This document shows positions 6,803 through 13,858 of a DNA stretch of 14,034 nucleotides, one piece after another (the stretch's first letter is position 1; every line of letters starts with the position of its first letter). The stretch lies in the NCBI GenBank assembly GCA_937922105.1, contig CAKZVN010000023.1:1-14034 (forward strand), in the 5' to 3' direction. The position numbers and the translations under genes are program-made. The DNA comes from an uncultured Litorilinea sp. Its GTDB lineage: Bacteria; Chloroflexota; Anaerolineae; Caldilineales; Caldilineaceae. The notes beneath the pieces are model-generated. The model was not told where the DNA came from, made no database searches, and saw nothing but the letters and a program-made list of their open reading frames with translations.

Positions 6803-8403
6803 GCGGATTGAGACTCCATTGAAACAAGGCGCGGACTATCGCTTTGACCGCCGGGCGAGCCGCCGGTGTCGCCGTTGTCCGCGACGATGCCGCCGCGCTG
6901 GGTCGCCAGCGTCATGATGGCTTCTTGGCTGGCTTCGGTGCTGCTCAACTCGCCGGTGATGCGCCCCTCACACATGACGATGATGCGATGGCTCATGCGT
7001 AAAATTTCCGGCAACTCCGACGAGATCATGATGATGGCTTTGCCCTGGCGCGCCAAGTCGTTGAGTAGCTTGTAGATTTCGCTCTTGGCCCCCACGTCAA
7101 TGCCGCGCGTCGGTTCGTCGAAAATGAGGATGTCGGTGTTGGCAGTGAGCCATTTGCCCACCACCACCTTTTGCTGTGTGCCGCCGGAAAGATTCTTGAC
7201 TTGCTGTTGCAGGCTGGGCGTCTTGATCGCCAGCGTCGCCACATGGTGATTCGCGGTGGCGGTGGTGCGGCGCCGGTCCACCCAGCCCACAGCGTTGACA
7301 AACTTTTGCAACGCAGCCAGCACCACGTTGGTTTCCACATCCATCTTGAGGGCCAAGCCGTAGCGCTTGCGGTCCTCGGAGAGATAGCCGATGCCGTGGC
7401 GCACCGCGTCGCGCGGGGTCTTGATGCGCACCGGTTGCCCGTGCACCAAGATCTCACCGCTGTCAATGGGGTCTGCACCGAAGATGGCACGCGCGACCTC
7501 AGTGCGCCCGGCGCCCATCAGCCCGGCAAAGCCCAAAATCTCGCCGCGCTTGAGGGTAAAGCTGATGTCCTTGAGCACCCCGGCGCGGTTGAGGTTTCGC
7601 ACCTCCAGCACGATCTCACGGCTCTCTTCGGTGGGCAACTCCGGCGCGGATTCGTAGATGGTGCGCCCCACCATCATGCGGATGATCTGTTCGATGGTCG
7701 CATCAGGGGTGGGGACGGTGTCAATGTAGCGACCGTCGCGCATGACGGTGATGCGGTCGGAGATCTGTTTGAGTTCCTCCAAGCGATGGGAGATGTAGAC
7801 AATCCCCACGCCCTGGCTGCGCAGGCGGCGGATGATGGCAAACAGTTCGGCGATCTCGGCCTCGGTCAGGGCTGCGGTCGGCTCATCCATGATGAGCACG
7901 CGTGCATTGTAGGAGAGTGCCTTGGCGATCTCCACCATCTGTTGCTTGGCGACGGTGAGGTCCGCGACTTTGGTGCGTGGGTCAATCTTGAGGTGCATCA
8001 TCTCCAGCAGTTGCGCGGCGTTGCGGTTGAGCGTGGCGTCATCCAGCAGAAAAGTGGAGAAACGCCGCCGCGGTTCGCGACCGATGAAGATGTTTTGCGC
8101 CACGGTCAGATGGTTCATCAGGTTGAGTTCCTGGTGAATCATGCTGATGCCCAAGTCTTGGGCAGCGCGCGGGTTGGCGATCTCGACTTCGTGACCGTCT
8201 ATGGTGATGACACCCGCATCTTTGCGATAGATGCCTGCCAGCACCTTCATCAAGGTGGATTTGCCCGCGCCGTTTTCGCCCACCAGGGCGTGGACTTCTC
8301 CGGCCCGGAGGTCGAAACGACAGTTATCCAGCGCATGGACACCGGGAAAGGATTTGTCAATCCCGGTCATGGTCACCAGCGGCTTGGCGGTTGCATCGGT
8401 CAT
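6799..8403 (-). CDS. sugar ABC transporter ATP-binding protein with two nucleotide-binding domains (RbsA/MglA family)
   Basis: 534 aa with two fused ATPase domains, the hallmark of CUT2 importers. NBD1: Walker A GENGAGKST (42-50), Q-loop HQE (90-92), signature position LTVAKQQ (149-155, degenerate), Walker B VLIMDEP (169-175), switch His206. NBD2: GAGRTE (297-302) replaces a real Walker A and lacks its Lys, the signature LSGGTQQ is intact (405-411), and Walker B is ILIFDEP (425-431). NBD1's Walker A and NBD2's signature therefore build one competent ATP site, while the other site is degenerate, as is usual in this family. The C-terminal tail (about 505-534) is Gly/Ser-rich and unlike the rest. 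ATG 8403 fits the family N-terminus; an AGGA lies about ten bases upstream. The permease start overlaps its stop. Confidence 0.95.
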   Translation of the reverse strand: MTDATAKPLVTMTGIDKSFPGVHALDNCRFDLRAGEVHALVGENGAGKSTLMKVLAGIYRKDAGVITIDGHEVEIANPRAAQDLGISMIHQELNLMNHLTVAQNIFIGREPRRRFSTFLLDDATLNRNAAQLLEMMHLKIDPRTKVADLTVAKQQMVEIAKALSYNARVLIMDEPTAALTEAEIAELFAIIRRLRSQGVGIVYISHRLEELKQISDRITVMRDGRYIDTVPTPDATIEQIIRMMVGRTIYESAPELPTEESREIVLEVRNLNRAGVLKDISFTLKRGEILGFAGLMGAGRTEVARAIFGADPIDSGEILVHGQPVRIKTPRDAVRHGIGYLSEDRKRYGLALKMDVETNVVLAALQKFVNAVGWVDRRRTTATANHHVATLAIKTPSLQQQVKNLSGGTQQKVVVGKWLTANTDILIFDEPTRGIDVGAKSEIYKLLNDLARQGKAIIMISSELPEILRMSHRIIVMCEGRITGELSSTEASQEAIMTLATQRGGIVADNGDTGGSPGGQSDSPRLVSMESQSA

Positions 8404-8478
8404 AACGGGTGCTTCCTACGCCCTGCGGGGAACCGGCTGCGGCGGATATGACGCGCCGAAACGCTGCCGGATAGGAGA

Positions 8479-8528
8479 ACGCGTCCAACGAATCTGCGTG
8501 GGTAGCCGGCGAGATCCGTTGGACGCGT
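8479..8528 (-). promoter_or_regulatory. long inverted repeat between binding-protein and ATPase genes
   Basis: ACGCGTCCAACG (8479-8490) and CGTTGGACGCGT (8517-8528) are perfect 12-base arms. One A-C mismatch further in is followed by four more pairs (ATCT/AGAT), leaving about 16 bases of loop. There is no U tract on the minus strand. In the transcript it would form a stable stem just past the binding-protein gene. Such stems commonly protect the upstream message or attenuate read-through, giving more binding protein than ATPase and permease. That role is inferred from position. Confidence 0.55.
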
Positions 8529-8541
8529 GCGCAACAGGACA

Positions 8542-8558
8542 ACAGCCGGTGCGGCTGT
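8542..8558 (-). promoter_or_regulatory. small hairpin just after the binding-protein stop codon
   Basis: ACAGCCG (8542-8548) and CGGCTGT (8552-8558) form a perfect 7-bp stem with a 3-base loop, 12 bases past the stop of the sugar-binding lipoprotein gene in its direction of transcription. On the minus strand it is followed by TGTCCTGTTG, only mildly T-rich. It may act with the larger repeat at 8479-8528 as a 3'-end stabiliser. Confidence 0.35.
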
Positions 8559-8570
8559 GGCTAGGCAGGC

Positions 8571-9602
8571 CTATTCGTAGAGCAAGGCCTGAATCTGCGG
8601 ATCGTCAATGTTGCTGGCGTCGTACCAGAAGAAGCCGGTGTCGGTGATCGGGTCCAACTGTTCGCCCGCCAACGCCCTGACTGCGGACTCGACGCACTTG
8701 TAGCCGATGCCCACCGGGTTCTGCGTGATGGCGCCGGCCTGCAAGCCGCTGCGGATGGCGTCCATTTGCTGTTTGCCGGCGTCATAGCCGATGATTACCA
8801 GCTTGCCGCCCATGTCCAACTCGGTAACGGCATTGAGCACACCGATGATAGAGCCTTCGTTGGCGCCGAAGAAGCCCTTGAGGTTCGGGTGGGCCTGGAT
8901 AATAGCCTTAGCCAAGTCGGTGGAGCGCAAGTGATCGCCGCCACCGTATTGGATATCCACGATGGTGATGTTGGGATAGGCCTCGGCGATGCGGTTGACA
9001 AAACCATCGCGGCGGTCAATGCCGGTGCGGCTGGTCTGGTCGTGGACGATGACCGCGACCTCACCCTCGCCGCCGATCAATTCCGCCATCTTGTCCGCAG
9101 CGGTTGCTGCAGCCGCGATGTTGTCGGTGGCGGCGGTGGTGACGGGAATGTCGCTATCCACGCCGGAGTCGAAGCCGATCACGGGGATGCCCTCCGCCTG
9201 CGCGCGCTCCAACAACGGGATCAAGGCCTTGGAGTCCAGCGCGGCGATGCACAGCGCATCGGGCTTCTTATCCAACGCGGTCTGGACCATCTCCAACTGC
9301 TTGTCCACCATAGCCTCAGATTCGGGGCCTTCAAAGGTGATGTCCACATTGAAGTCAATCGCCGCTTGCTCGGCGCCCGCCTTGACGGCCTGCCAGAACT
9401 GGTGCTGGAAGCCCTTGGAGATCACGGGGATATAGGGCTTCTTGGCGGCTTCTTGGGCCGGAGCCGCTGTCGCCGCCGCCGGGGCAGCCGGCGCGGCAGG
9501 GGCAGCCGGGGCCGCGGGCGCAGCAGGCGCGGCACACCCCGCCACCAGGGCAAGCACCACGACCACGCCCAGGAACACACTCCACCACTGTTTGGTCCGC
9601 AT
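8571..9602 (-). CDS. sugar ABC transporter substrate-binding lipoprotein (RbsB-like)
   Basis: 343 aa from ATG 9602, chosen because GAGGAG lies 7 bases upstream and a lipoprotein signal starts right there; an upstream in-frame start at 9749 would put 49 unrelated residues before the signal. Signal: MRTKQWW, a hydrophobic run, then lipobox VAGC with Cys23 as the lipidated residue. Residues 24-55 are an Ala-Pro-rich tether (repeated AAP). The mature domain, from about residue 56, is a type-1 periplasmic-binding fold: PYIPVISKGFQHQFWQAV, DKQLEMVQTALDKKPDALCI, ALDSKALIPLLERAQAEGIP, VIGFDSGVDS, a hinge-region GYDAGKQQMDAI, and GAITQNPVGIGY. It captures the sugar outside the membrane and delivers it to the permease and ATPase encoded next. 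The repetitive tether is typical of binding lipoproteins in Chloroflexota. The substrate is not deducible beyond ribose/xylose/galactose class. Confidence 0.94.
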   Translation of the reverse strand: MRTKQWWSVFLGVVVVLALVAGCAAPAAPAAPAAPAAPAAPAAATAAPAQEAAKKPYIPVISKGFQHQFWQAVKAGAEQAAIDFNVDITFEGPESEAMVDKQLEMVQTALDKKPDALCIAALDSKALIPLLERAQAEGIPVIGFDSGVDSDIPVTTAATDNIAAAATAADKMAELIGGEGEVAVIVHDQTSRTGIDRRDGFVNRIAEAYPNITIVDIQYGGGDHLRSTDLAKAIIQAHPNLKGFFGANEGSIIGVLNAVTELDMGGKLVIIGYDAGKQQMDAIRSGLQAGAITQNPVGIGYKCVESAVRALAGEQLDPITDTGFFWYDASNIDDPQIQALLYE

Positions 9603-9661
9603 AGGGAGTCTCCTCTTCTTTCGATACTTCTCTCTCGGAACGATCCGGAACGGTGTAAGAC

Positions 9662-9738
9662 TGCGATGCCGGTAGTGATCGCATGGAGTGCAGCGGGGTA
9701 GACAAATTCGACCGTGCGCGCGCCACGGTATCACTACC
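9662..9738 (-). promoter_or_regulatory. inverted repeats in the leader of the sugar transport operon
   Basis: TGCGAT (9662-9667) and ATCGCA (9678-9683) form one inverted repeat. GGTAGTGAT (9671-9679) and ATCACTACC (9730-9738) form a second 9-bp pair that overlaps it. Both lie in the predicted untranslated leader of the binding-protein gene (promoter near 9840, start codon 9602). They could be regulator half-sites or alternative RNA stems; no regulator gene lies in the window to link them to. Confidence 0.3.
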
Positions 9739-9770
9739 TCTGAACCCAATTGAAAAAGATGCGGTGCCGG

Positions 9771-9808
9771 CGATTCTCTTGGAGCCGGAGAGAATCGTTA
9801 ACCGGCTC
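9771..9808. promoter_or_regulatory. two overlapping, mutually exclusive hairpins (possible pseudoknot or operator)
   Basis: Hairpin A: CGATTCTCT (9771-9779) with AGAGAATCG (9789-9797), 9 bp. Hairpin B: GAGCCGG (9782-9788) with CCGGCTC (9802-9808), 7 bp, followed on the plus strand by TTTT. The left arm of B is the loop of A, and the loop of B contains the right arm of A. The two are therefore alternatives or together an H-type pseudoknot. The site sits at the predicted start of the minus-strand sugar operon, so it could instead be a DNA operator. It is not coding. Confidence 0.55.
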
Positions 9809-9812
9809 TTTT

Positions 9813-9842
9813 ATCTTATGCTTGCCCCACCCCTCTTGTCAA
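9813..9842 (-). promoter_or_regulatory. promoter of the sugar ABC transporter operon
   Basis: On the minus strand a perfect TTGACA (9842-9837) is followed after 18 bases by TAAGAT (9818-9813), a four-of-six -10. Transcription would begin near 9806, right at the edge of the overlapping hairpins, giving a leader of about 200 bases before the lipoprotein gene at 9602. Confidence 0.55.
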
Positions 9843-9972
9843 AACGGTTTTAACGGCAACTTGACCGCCGCCGGCCCGACGATCTCCCCATCACCCTGGC
9901 GCTCATCCGGGCGACCGTGGACGCAGCCGGCCCACGGACTGCGCCCGATGTTCCCGTCCCCCTGCCCACTCA

Positions 9973-9981
9973 TGGCATAAT
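9973..9981 (+). promoter_or_regulatory. extended -10 promoter candidate for the SLC13 pair
   Basis: TGGCATAAT (9973-9981) fits an extended -10 element: TG one base before CATAAT, a five-of-six match. There is no recognisable -35 box, as is common for this promoter type. Transcription would start near 9988, about 90 bases before the first SLC13 gene at 10080. The stretch 9843-9970 is otherwise GC-rich, with no convincing gene. Confidence 0.38.
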
Positions 9982-10079
9982 GCAAGCGGACTGTGCGGTA
10001 TCTGGACCGTCCGGTCTCATCCGCGGCTATTGTCCGCCGCAGCGGGTCTATCGCAGTGTGCGCGCCGGAAAGGGCTACC

Positions 10080-11855
10080 ATGACTGTCGAGCAGGCGATC
10101 ATCTTCGCCACCTTGCTCATCACGCTTTTCCTCTTTATCCACGGGCGTCTGCGCTACGACGTCGTTGCGGTGCTGGCGCTCTTGGTGGTGGCAGGAACCG
10201 GGCTGATTCCGGTGGAGCGCGCCTTTCTGGGTTTCGGCAACCCGGCGGTGGTAACCGTGGCAGCCATCTTCGTCATGAGCCAGGGGTTGCAAAACTCCGG
10301 CGTGATTGACCGTCTGGGCCGCGCCTTGCGTAAGCTGGACGGGCATATCACCTGGCAGATGGCGGCGCTGGTCGGAATGGTGATGTTGCTGTCGGCTTTC
10401 ATGAACAATGTGGGCGCGCTGGCGCTCTTGTTGCCGGTGGCAATCCAGATGGCGCGACGCAACAACTTGCCTCCCTCCATCTTTCTCATGCCGCTCGCCT
10501 TCGGCTCGCTTTTGGGCGGCATGACCACGCTGATCGGCACACCGCCCAACATCATCCTCGCCTCCTATCGCGTCCAGACCGGCGCGCCACCTTTCGGCAT
10601 GTTCGACTTTACGCCCGTAGGTCTATCCGTCGCTGTCGCCGGGGTGTTGTTTATTGTGGCAGGCGGCTGGCGCTTGATCCCGCTCCGCCGCGGTCGCCGC
10701 GCCGCCAACGAAATCTTCGAGATCGAACAATATCTGACCGAGGTGCGCGTGCCGCCCGGCTCCAAGCTCATCGGTAGACAGCTGCGCGAGATCAGCTCGC
10801 TGCGTCGCGGCGAAGCCGTGATCGTAGACATCATCCGCGGCGACGCGCGGTACCCGGCGCCTTCTCGCTATATGGCGCTAGAGGCGGGCGACATCCTGGT
10901 GCTCAAGGTGGACACCAACGACCTGGAGGAATTGGCCGCACAGGCTGGGTTGGAGTTGGTGGGCAGTCAACAACTGGGTCGAGCCAATCTGCGTTCCGAA
11001 GACGTGGCGCTGATGGAAGCGGTGATCATGCCCAACTCGTCCATGATCGGCGAGACGGCGCGCTCGCTGGATTTGCGCCGCCGCTTCGGCGTCAACTTGC
11101 TGGCGATTGCGCGCGCGGGCGCGCAGCTACAAGCGCGCCTGGACCATATCCATCTGCACGCAGGGGATGTGGTGCTCTTGCAAGCCCACGTGGATACGCT
11201 CCAGGAAGTGCTCGCCACGTTGGGCTGTCTGCCCCTGGCGGAGCGCAGCCTGCGCATCGGACGGCCGCGTCGGGTCTTCTGGACGGTGGGCATCTTCGGC
11301 GGGGCGATCTTATTGGCGGCTTTCAACCTTGTGCCCGTACAACTGGCCTTTGTCGCCGCGGCGCTGGGGCTGGTCTTTGCGTCTATGCTCACCCTGCGCG
11401 AGGTCTATGACGCCATTGACTGGCCCGTGATCATCCTCCTGGGCGCGATGATTCCGGTGGGGGAGGCACTGGAGACGACGGGCGGCGCGCAGCTGATTGC
11501 GGACAGCCTGCTGCGCCTTTCCGGCCATTTACCGGCGGCGGTCACGTTGGGCATTGTGCTGGTCGCGACCATGACCCTCTCCGATGTCATCAACAACGCC
11601 GCGACCGTGGTGCTCATGGCGCCCATTGCCCTGCGCCTGGCAGCGGCGCTGGGCGTCTCGGCGGACCCGTTCCTGATGGCGGTGGCGGTGGGCGCGTCGT
11701 GCGCGTTTCTCACACCCATCGGGCACCAGTCCAACACGCTGGTCATGGGGCCGGGCGGCTACCACTTCGGTGACTACTGGCGGCTGGGTCTCCCCCTAGA
11801 GATCGTGGTGGTCGCGGTGGGGTTACCCGTCATTCTCCTGGTTTGGCCGCTCTAG
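10080..11855 (+). CDS. SLC13-type anion permease with two TrkA-C (RCK_C) domains, copy 1
   Basis: 591 aa from ATG 10080 (MTVEQAIIF). An in-frame ATG at 9993 would add 29 residues with no counterpart in the downstream copy. GGAAAGGG lies just upstream of 10080. A membrane protein of the divalent-anion:Na+ symporter class, members of which move sulfate, dicarboxylates or related anions. N-terminal membrane half about 1-200: GFGNPAVVTVAA (51-62), AFMNNVGALALLLPVA (106-121), GGMTTLIGTPPNII (146-159). Two cytoplasmic TrkA-C domains follow at about 216-295 (RYPAPSRYMALEAGDILVLK) and 305-385 (HAGDVVLLQAHVDTLQEV). The C-terminal membrane half includes LLGAMIPVGEALE (453-465), SDVINNAATVVLMAP (501-515) and FLTPIGHQSNTLVMGPGGY (543-561). 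The inverted N and C halves with paired NN/TPP and NN/SNT motifs fit the family. Substrate unknown. A near-identical-length copy follows 25 bases downstream. Confidence 0.9.
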   Translation: MTVEQAIIFATLLITLFLFIHGRLRYDVVAVLALLVVAGTGLIPVERAFLGFGNPAVVTVAAIFVMSQGLQNSGVIDRLGRALRKLDGHITWQMAALVGMVMLLSAFMNNVGALALLLPVAIQMARRNNLPPSIFLMPLAFGSLLGGMTTLIGTPPNIILASYRVQTGAPPFGMFDFTPVGLSVAVAGVLFIVAGGWRLIPLRRGRRAANEIFEIEQYLTEVRVPPGSKLIGRQLREISSLRRGEAVIVDIIRGDARYPAPSRYMALEAGDILVLKVDTNDLEELAAQAGLELVGSQQLGRANLRSEDVALMEAVIMPNSSMIGETARSLDLRRRFGVNLLAIARAGAQLQARLDHIHLHAGDVVLLQAHVDTLQEVLATLGCLPLAERSLRIGRPRRVFWTVGIFGGAILLAAFNLVPVQLAFVAAALGLVFASMLTLREVYDAIDWPVIILLGAMIPVGEALETTGGAQLIADSLLRLSGHLPAAVTLGIVLVATMTLSDVINNAATVVLMAPIALRLAAALGVSADPFLMAVAVGASCAFLTPIGHQSNTLVMGPGGYHFGDYWRLGLPLEIVVVAVGLPVILLVWPL

Positions 11856-11880
11856 CCCGGTCGCGCACCAAAGGCTTGCC

Positions 11881-13656
11881 ATGACGCTTGAGCAATGGAC
11901 CATCTTCGGTATCTTGTCGGCGACCCTGTTTCTCTTCATCCACGGACGGGTGCGCTACGATCTGGTGGCGCTGCTGGCGCTCTTGACGGTGACTGTCACC
12001 GGGCTGATTCCGGTGGAGCGCGCCTTTGCGGGCTTCGGTAATCCTGCCGTGGTGACCGTCGCCGCGGTGCTCGTCCTGAGTCGCGGCCTGCAAAACTCCG
12101 GCGTGGTGGACCACATCGGGCGCGTCCTGGCGCGGTTGGACGGCAACCGGATTCTGCAACTGGGCGCGCTGTGTGCGTTGATCGCGCTGCTCTCCGCTTT
12201 TATGAACAACGTGGGCGCGCTGGCTCTGCTGTTGCCGGTGGCGTTGCAGATGGCAAAGAAGAACGCTACGCCGCCCTCGCTTTTTCTCATGCCGCTGGCG
12301 TTTGCTTCACTCCTGGGCGGGATGACCACGCTCATCGGCACGCCGCCCAACATCATCGTGTCGTCCTTTCGCGAGCAGACAGGCGCGCCCCCCTTTGCCA
12401 TGTTCGACTTTGCGCCGGTGGGAGTCGGGATTGCGCTGGCAGGAATTTTGTTAATCGTGCTAGGCGGCTGGCGGTTGATCCCGCTGCGCCAGGGTCGCGC
12501 CGGCGCCGACGAACTCTTTGAGATTGACCCCTACCTGACCGAGTTACGCGTGCCGGAAGATTCCAAACTGATCGGCAAGCGGCTCAACGAGATCACCGCG
12601 CTGGAGCGCAGCGAGGCGGTGATCGTGGCGCTGGTCCACGGCGGGCAACGCTACCCCGCGCCCTCTCGCTACATGGCGTTGCGCGCAGGGGACGTGCTGC
12701 TGCTCAAGGTAGACGCCGACGATTTGGAGGACTTGGCGGCATCCACCGGGCTGGAACTGGTGGGTAGCGGGGATTTGGGCCGGGCCGATCTCAAGTCCGA
12801 CGATGTAGCGCTGATGGAAGCCGTGGTGCTGCCCAACTCACTCTTGGCTGGACAAACAGCGCGTTCACTGGACCTGCGTCGCCGTTTCGGCGTCAACCTG
12901 CTGGCGATTGCGCGCGAGGGCGCGCAGTTACAGGCCCGGCTCGACCACATTCCCATGCACCCCGGGGATGTGCTGCTCTTGCAAGCCCCCGCCGATACGC
13001 TGCAAGAGATGCTCACCACGCTGGGGTGTATCCCCCTGGCGCAGCGCACGCTGCGCGTGGGCAAGCCGCGCCACATGGTCTGGACGGTGGGGGTTTTCTT
13101 GGCTGCGCTGTTGCTTTCCGCCTTCGGCGTCTTGCCGGTGCAAGTCGCCTTTGTGGCTGCGGCGCTGGCGCTGATTCTTACTTCCGTGCTGAGCGTCAAC
13201 GAGGCCTACGCCGCCATTGACTGGCCCATCATCATGCTCCTGGGCGCGATGATCCCGGTGGGCGAAGCACTGGAGATCACCGGCGGCGCGCAGATGATCG
13301 CCGACGGCCTGTTGCGCCTTTCGGGTCACATGCCGCCGGTGATCACGTTGGGGATTGTGCTGCTGGGGACAATGACGCTGTCGGATGTGATCAACAACGC
13401 CGCCGCGGTGGTGTTGATGGCGCCCATCGCCATCAAGTTAGCGACCGGTGTGGGCGCGTCGGCGGACCCGTTCCTGATGGCAGTCGCCATCGGCGCGTCC
13501 TGTGCGTTCCTCACGCCCATCGGTCATCAGTCCAACACGCTGGTCATGGGGCCGGGCGGCTACAAGTTCGGTGACTACTGGCGGCTGGGCTTGCCCATGG
13601 AGATTCTGGTCGTCGCTGTGGGCCTACCGTTGATCCTGCTCTTTTGGCCGTTGTAG
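11881..13656 (+). CDS. SLC13-type anion permease with two TrkA-C (RCK_C) domains, copy 2
   Basis: 591 aa, co-linear with the preceding gene and carrying every motif at the same residue numbers: GFGNPAVVTVAA, AFMNNVGALALLLPVA, GGMTTLIGTPPNII, two TrkA-C domains, SDVINNAAAVVLMAP and FLTPIGHQSNTLVMGPGGY. ATG 11881 follows AAAGGCTTGCC, which resembles the ribosome-binding region of copy 1. Only 25 bases separate it from the copy 1 stop, so the two are almost certainly co-transcribed. Differences gather in the second membrane span, the segment 86-100, the linker around 205-260 (GRAGADELFEI, ALVHGGQRYP) and residues 407-440. Anion-contacting motifs are unchanged, while the regulatory domains and non-motif spans differ. 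The pair could be two transporters with shifted affinity or regulation, or a heterodimer; sequence alone does not decide. Confidence 0.9.
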   Translation: MTLEQWTIFGILSATLFLFIHGRVRYDLVALLALLTVTVTGLIPVERAFAGFGNPAVVTVAAVLVLSRGLQNSGVVDHIGRVLARLDGNRILQLGALCALIALLSAFMNNVGALALLLPVALQMAKKNATPPSLFLMPLAFASLLGGMTTLIGTPPNIIVSSFREQTGAPPFAMFDFAPVGVGIALAGILLIVLGGWRLIPLRQGRAGADELFEIDPYLTELRVPEDSKLIGKRLNEITALERSEAVIVALVHGGQRYPAPSRYMALRAGDVLLLKVDADDLEDLAASTGLELVGSGDLGRADLKSDDVALMEAVVLPNSLLAGQTARSLDLRRRFGVNLLAIAREGAQLQARLDHIPMHPGDVLLLQAPADTLQEMLTTLGCIPLAQRTLRVGKPRHMVWTVGVFLAALLLSAFGVLPVQVAFVAAALALILTSVLSVNEAYAAIDWPIIMLLGAMIPVGEALEITGGAQMIADGLLRLSGHMPPVITLGIVLLGTMTLSDVINNAAAVVLMAPIAIKLATGVGASADPFLMAVAIGASCAFLTPIGHQSNTLVMGPGGYKFGDYWRLGLPMEILVVAVGLPLILLFWPL

Positions 13657-13663
13657 CACAACA

Positions 13664-13837
13664 TCAATCGGCGGCGGGAACAGCCGTCACTGCCAACGGC
13701 AACGTCCGCACGCTACGGTCCTGCTTGCTGAAGTTCAATGCAATCCGACCAACGGGACGACCTTGCGGTGTGCGCCGTTCAACGATGTCCTCGCGCACGT
13801 CTTCCAGATAGGCCGGAGTCTCCTCTTCACGGTCGCA
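13664..13837 (-). pseudogene. coding remnant of a small gene cut at the foldback element
   Basis: Reading leftward, an open frame of 57 codons ends at TGA (13666-13664). Its peptide looks protein-like: EEETPAYLEDVREDIVERR, then TPQGRPVGRIALNFSKQD and RSVRTLPLAVTAVPAAD. It has no ATG, and the frame is blocked by a TGA (13840-13838) whose bases are the first of the palindromic repeat. The 5' end therefore appears to have been removed or separated by the element. The family is not recognised. A GTG within the frame could serve as a start for a still shorter protein, so an intact small gene is not excluded. Confidence 0.35.
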
Positions 13838-13858
13838 TCAAACCATTTGGTGGTTTGA
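13838..13858. repeat. short perfect hairpin at the element's left boundary
   Basis: TCAAACCA (13838-13845) and TGGTTTGA (13851-13858) form an 8-bp stem with loop TTTGG. The right arm is the outer part of the foldback element's left terminal repeat. The left arm and loop (ATCAAACCATTTGG, 13837-13850) resemble the element's right end (ATCAGACCATTTAG, 13990-14003) at 12 of 14 positions. Confidence 0.6.

Larger units (their letters stand above)
10080..13656 (+). repeat. tandem gene duplication, period 1801 bp
   Basis: The two SLC13 genes begin at 10080 and 11881 and both encode 591 residues with no apparent gap. In the first 60 residues, 46 are identical by direct comparison; in residues 331-360, 27 of 30 are. 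The bases just before each ATG are also alike (AAAGGGCTACC and AAAGGCTTGCC), so the duplicated unit included the ribosome-binding site. Silent and conservative changes are spread along the whole length, meaning the duplication is not recent. Confidence 0.9.

Noticed and set aside
9440..9540. Repetitive GC-rich tract resembling a tandem DNA repeat
   Set aside because: It encodes the Ala-Pro tether of the binding lipoprotein. The repeat is at the protein level with varied codons, so it is not a separate DNA repeat feature.
9603..9749. Upstream in-frame start extending the sugar-binding lipoprotein by 49 residues
   Set aside because: It would bury the lipoprotein signal peptide. ATG 9602 has a good Shine-Dalgarno and begins a classic MRTK...VAGC signal.
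9993..10079. Upstream in-frame ATG extending SLC13 copy 1 to 620 aa
   Set aside because: The extra 29 residues have no equivalent in copy 2. ATG 10080 has GGAAAGGG upstream and gives two proteins of identical length.
9854..10080. Plus-strand open frame with GC-ending codons (for example DDLPITLALIRATVDAAG) before the first SLC13 gene
   Set aside because: It has no good start or ribosome-binding site, runs on into the SLC13 gene in another frame, and third-position GC is weak evidence in DNA this GC-rich. It may be an old gene remnant but cannot be supported.
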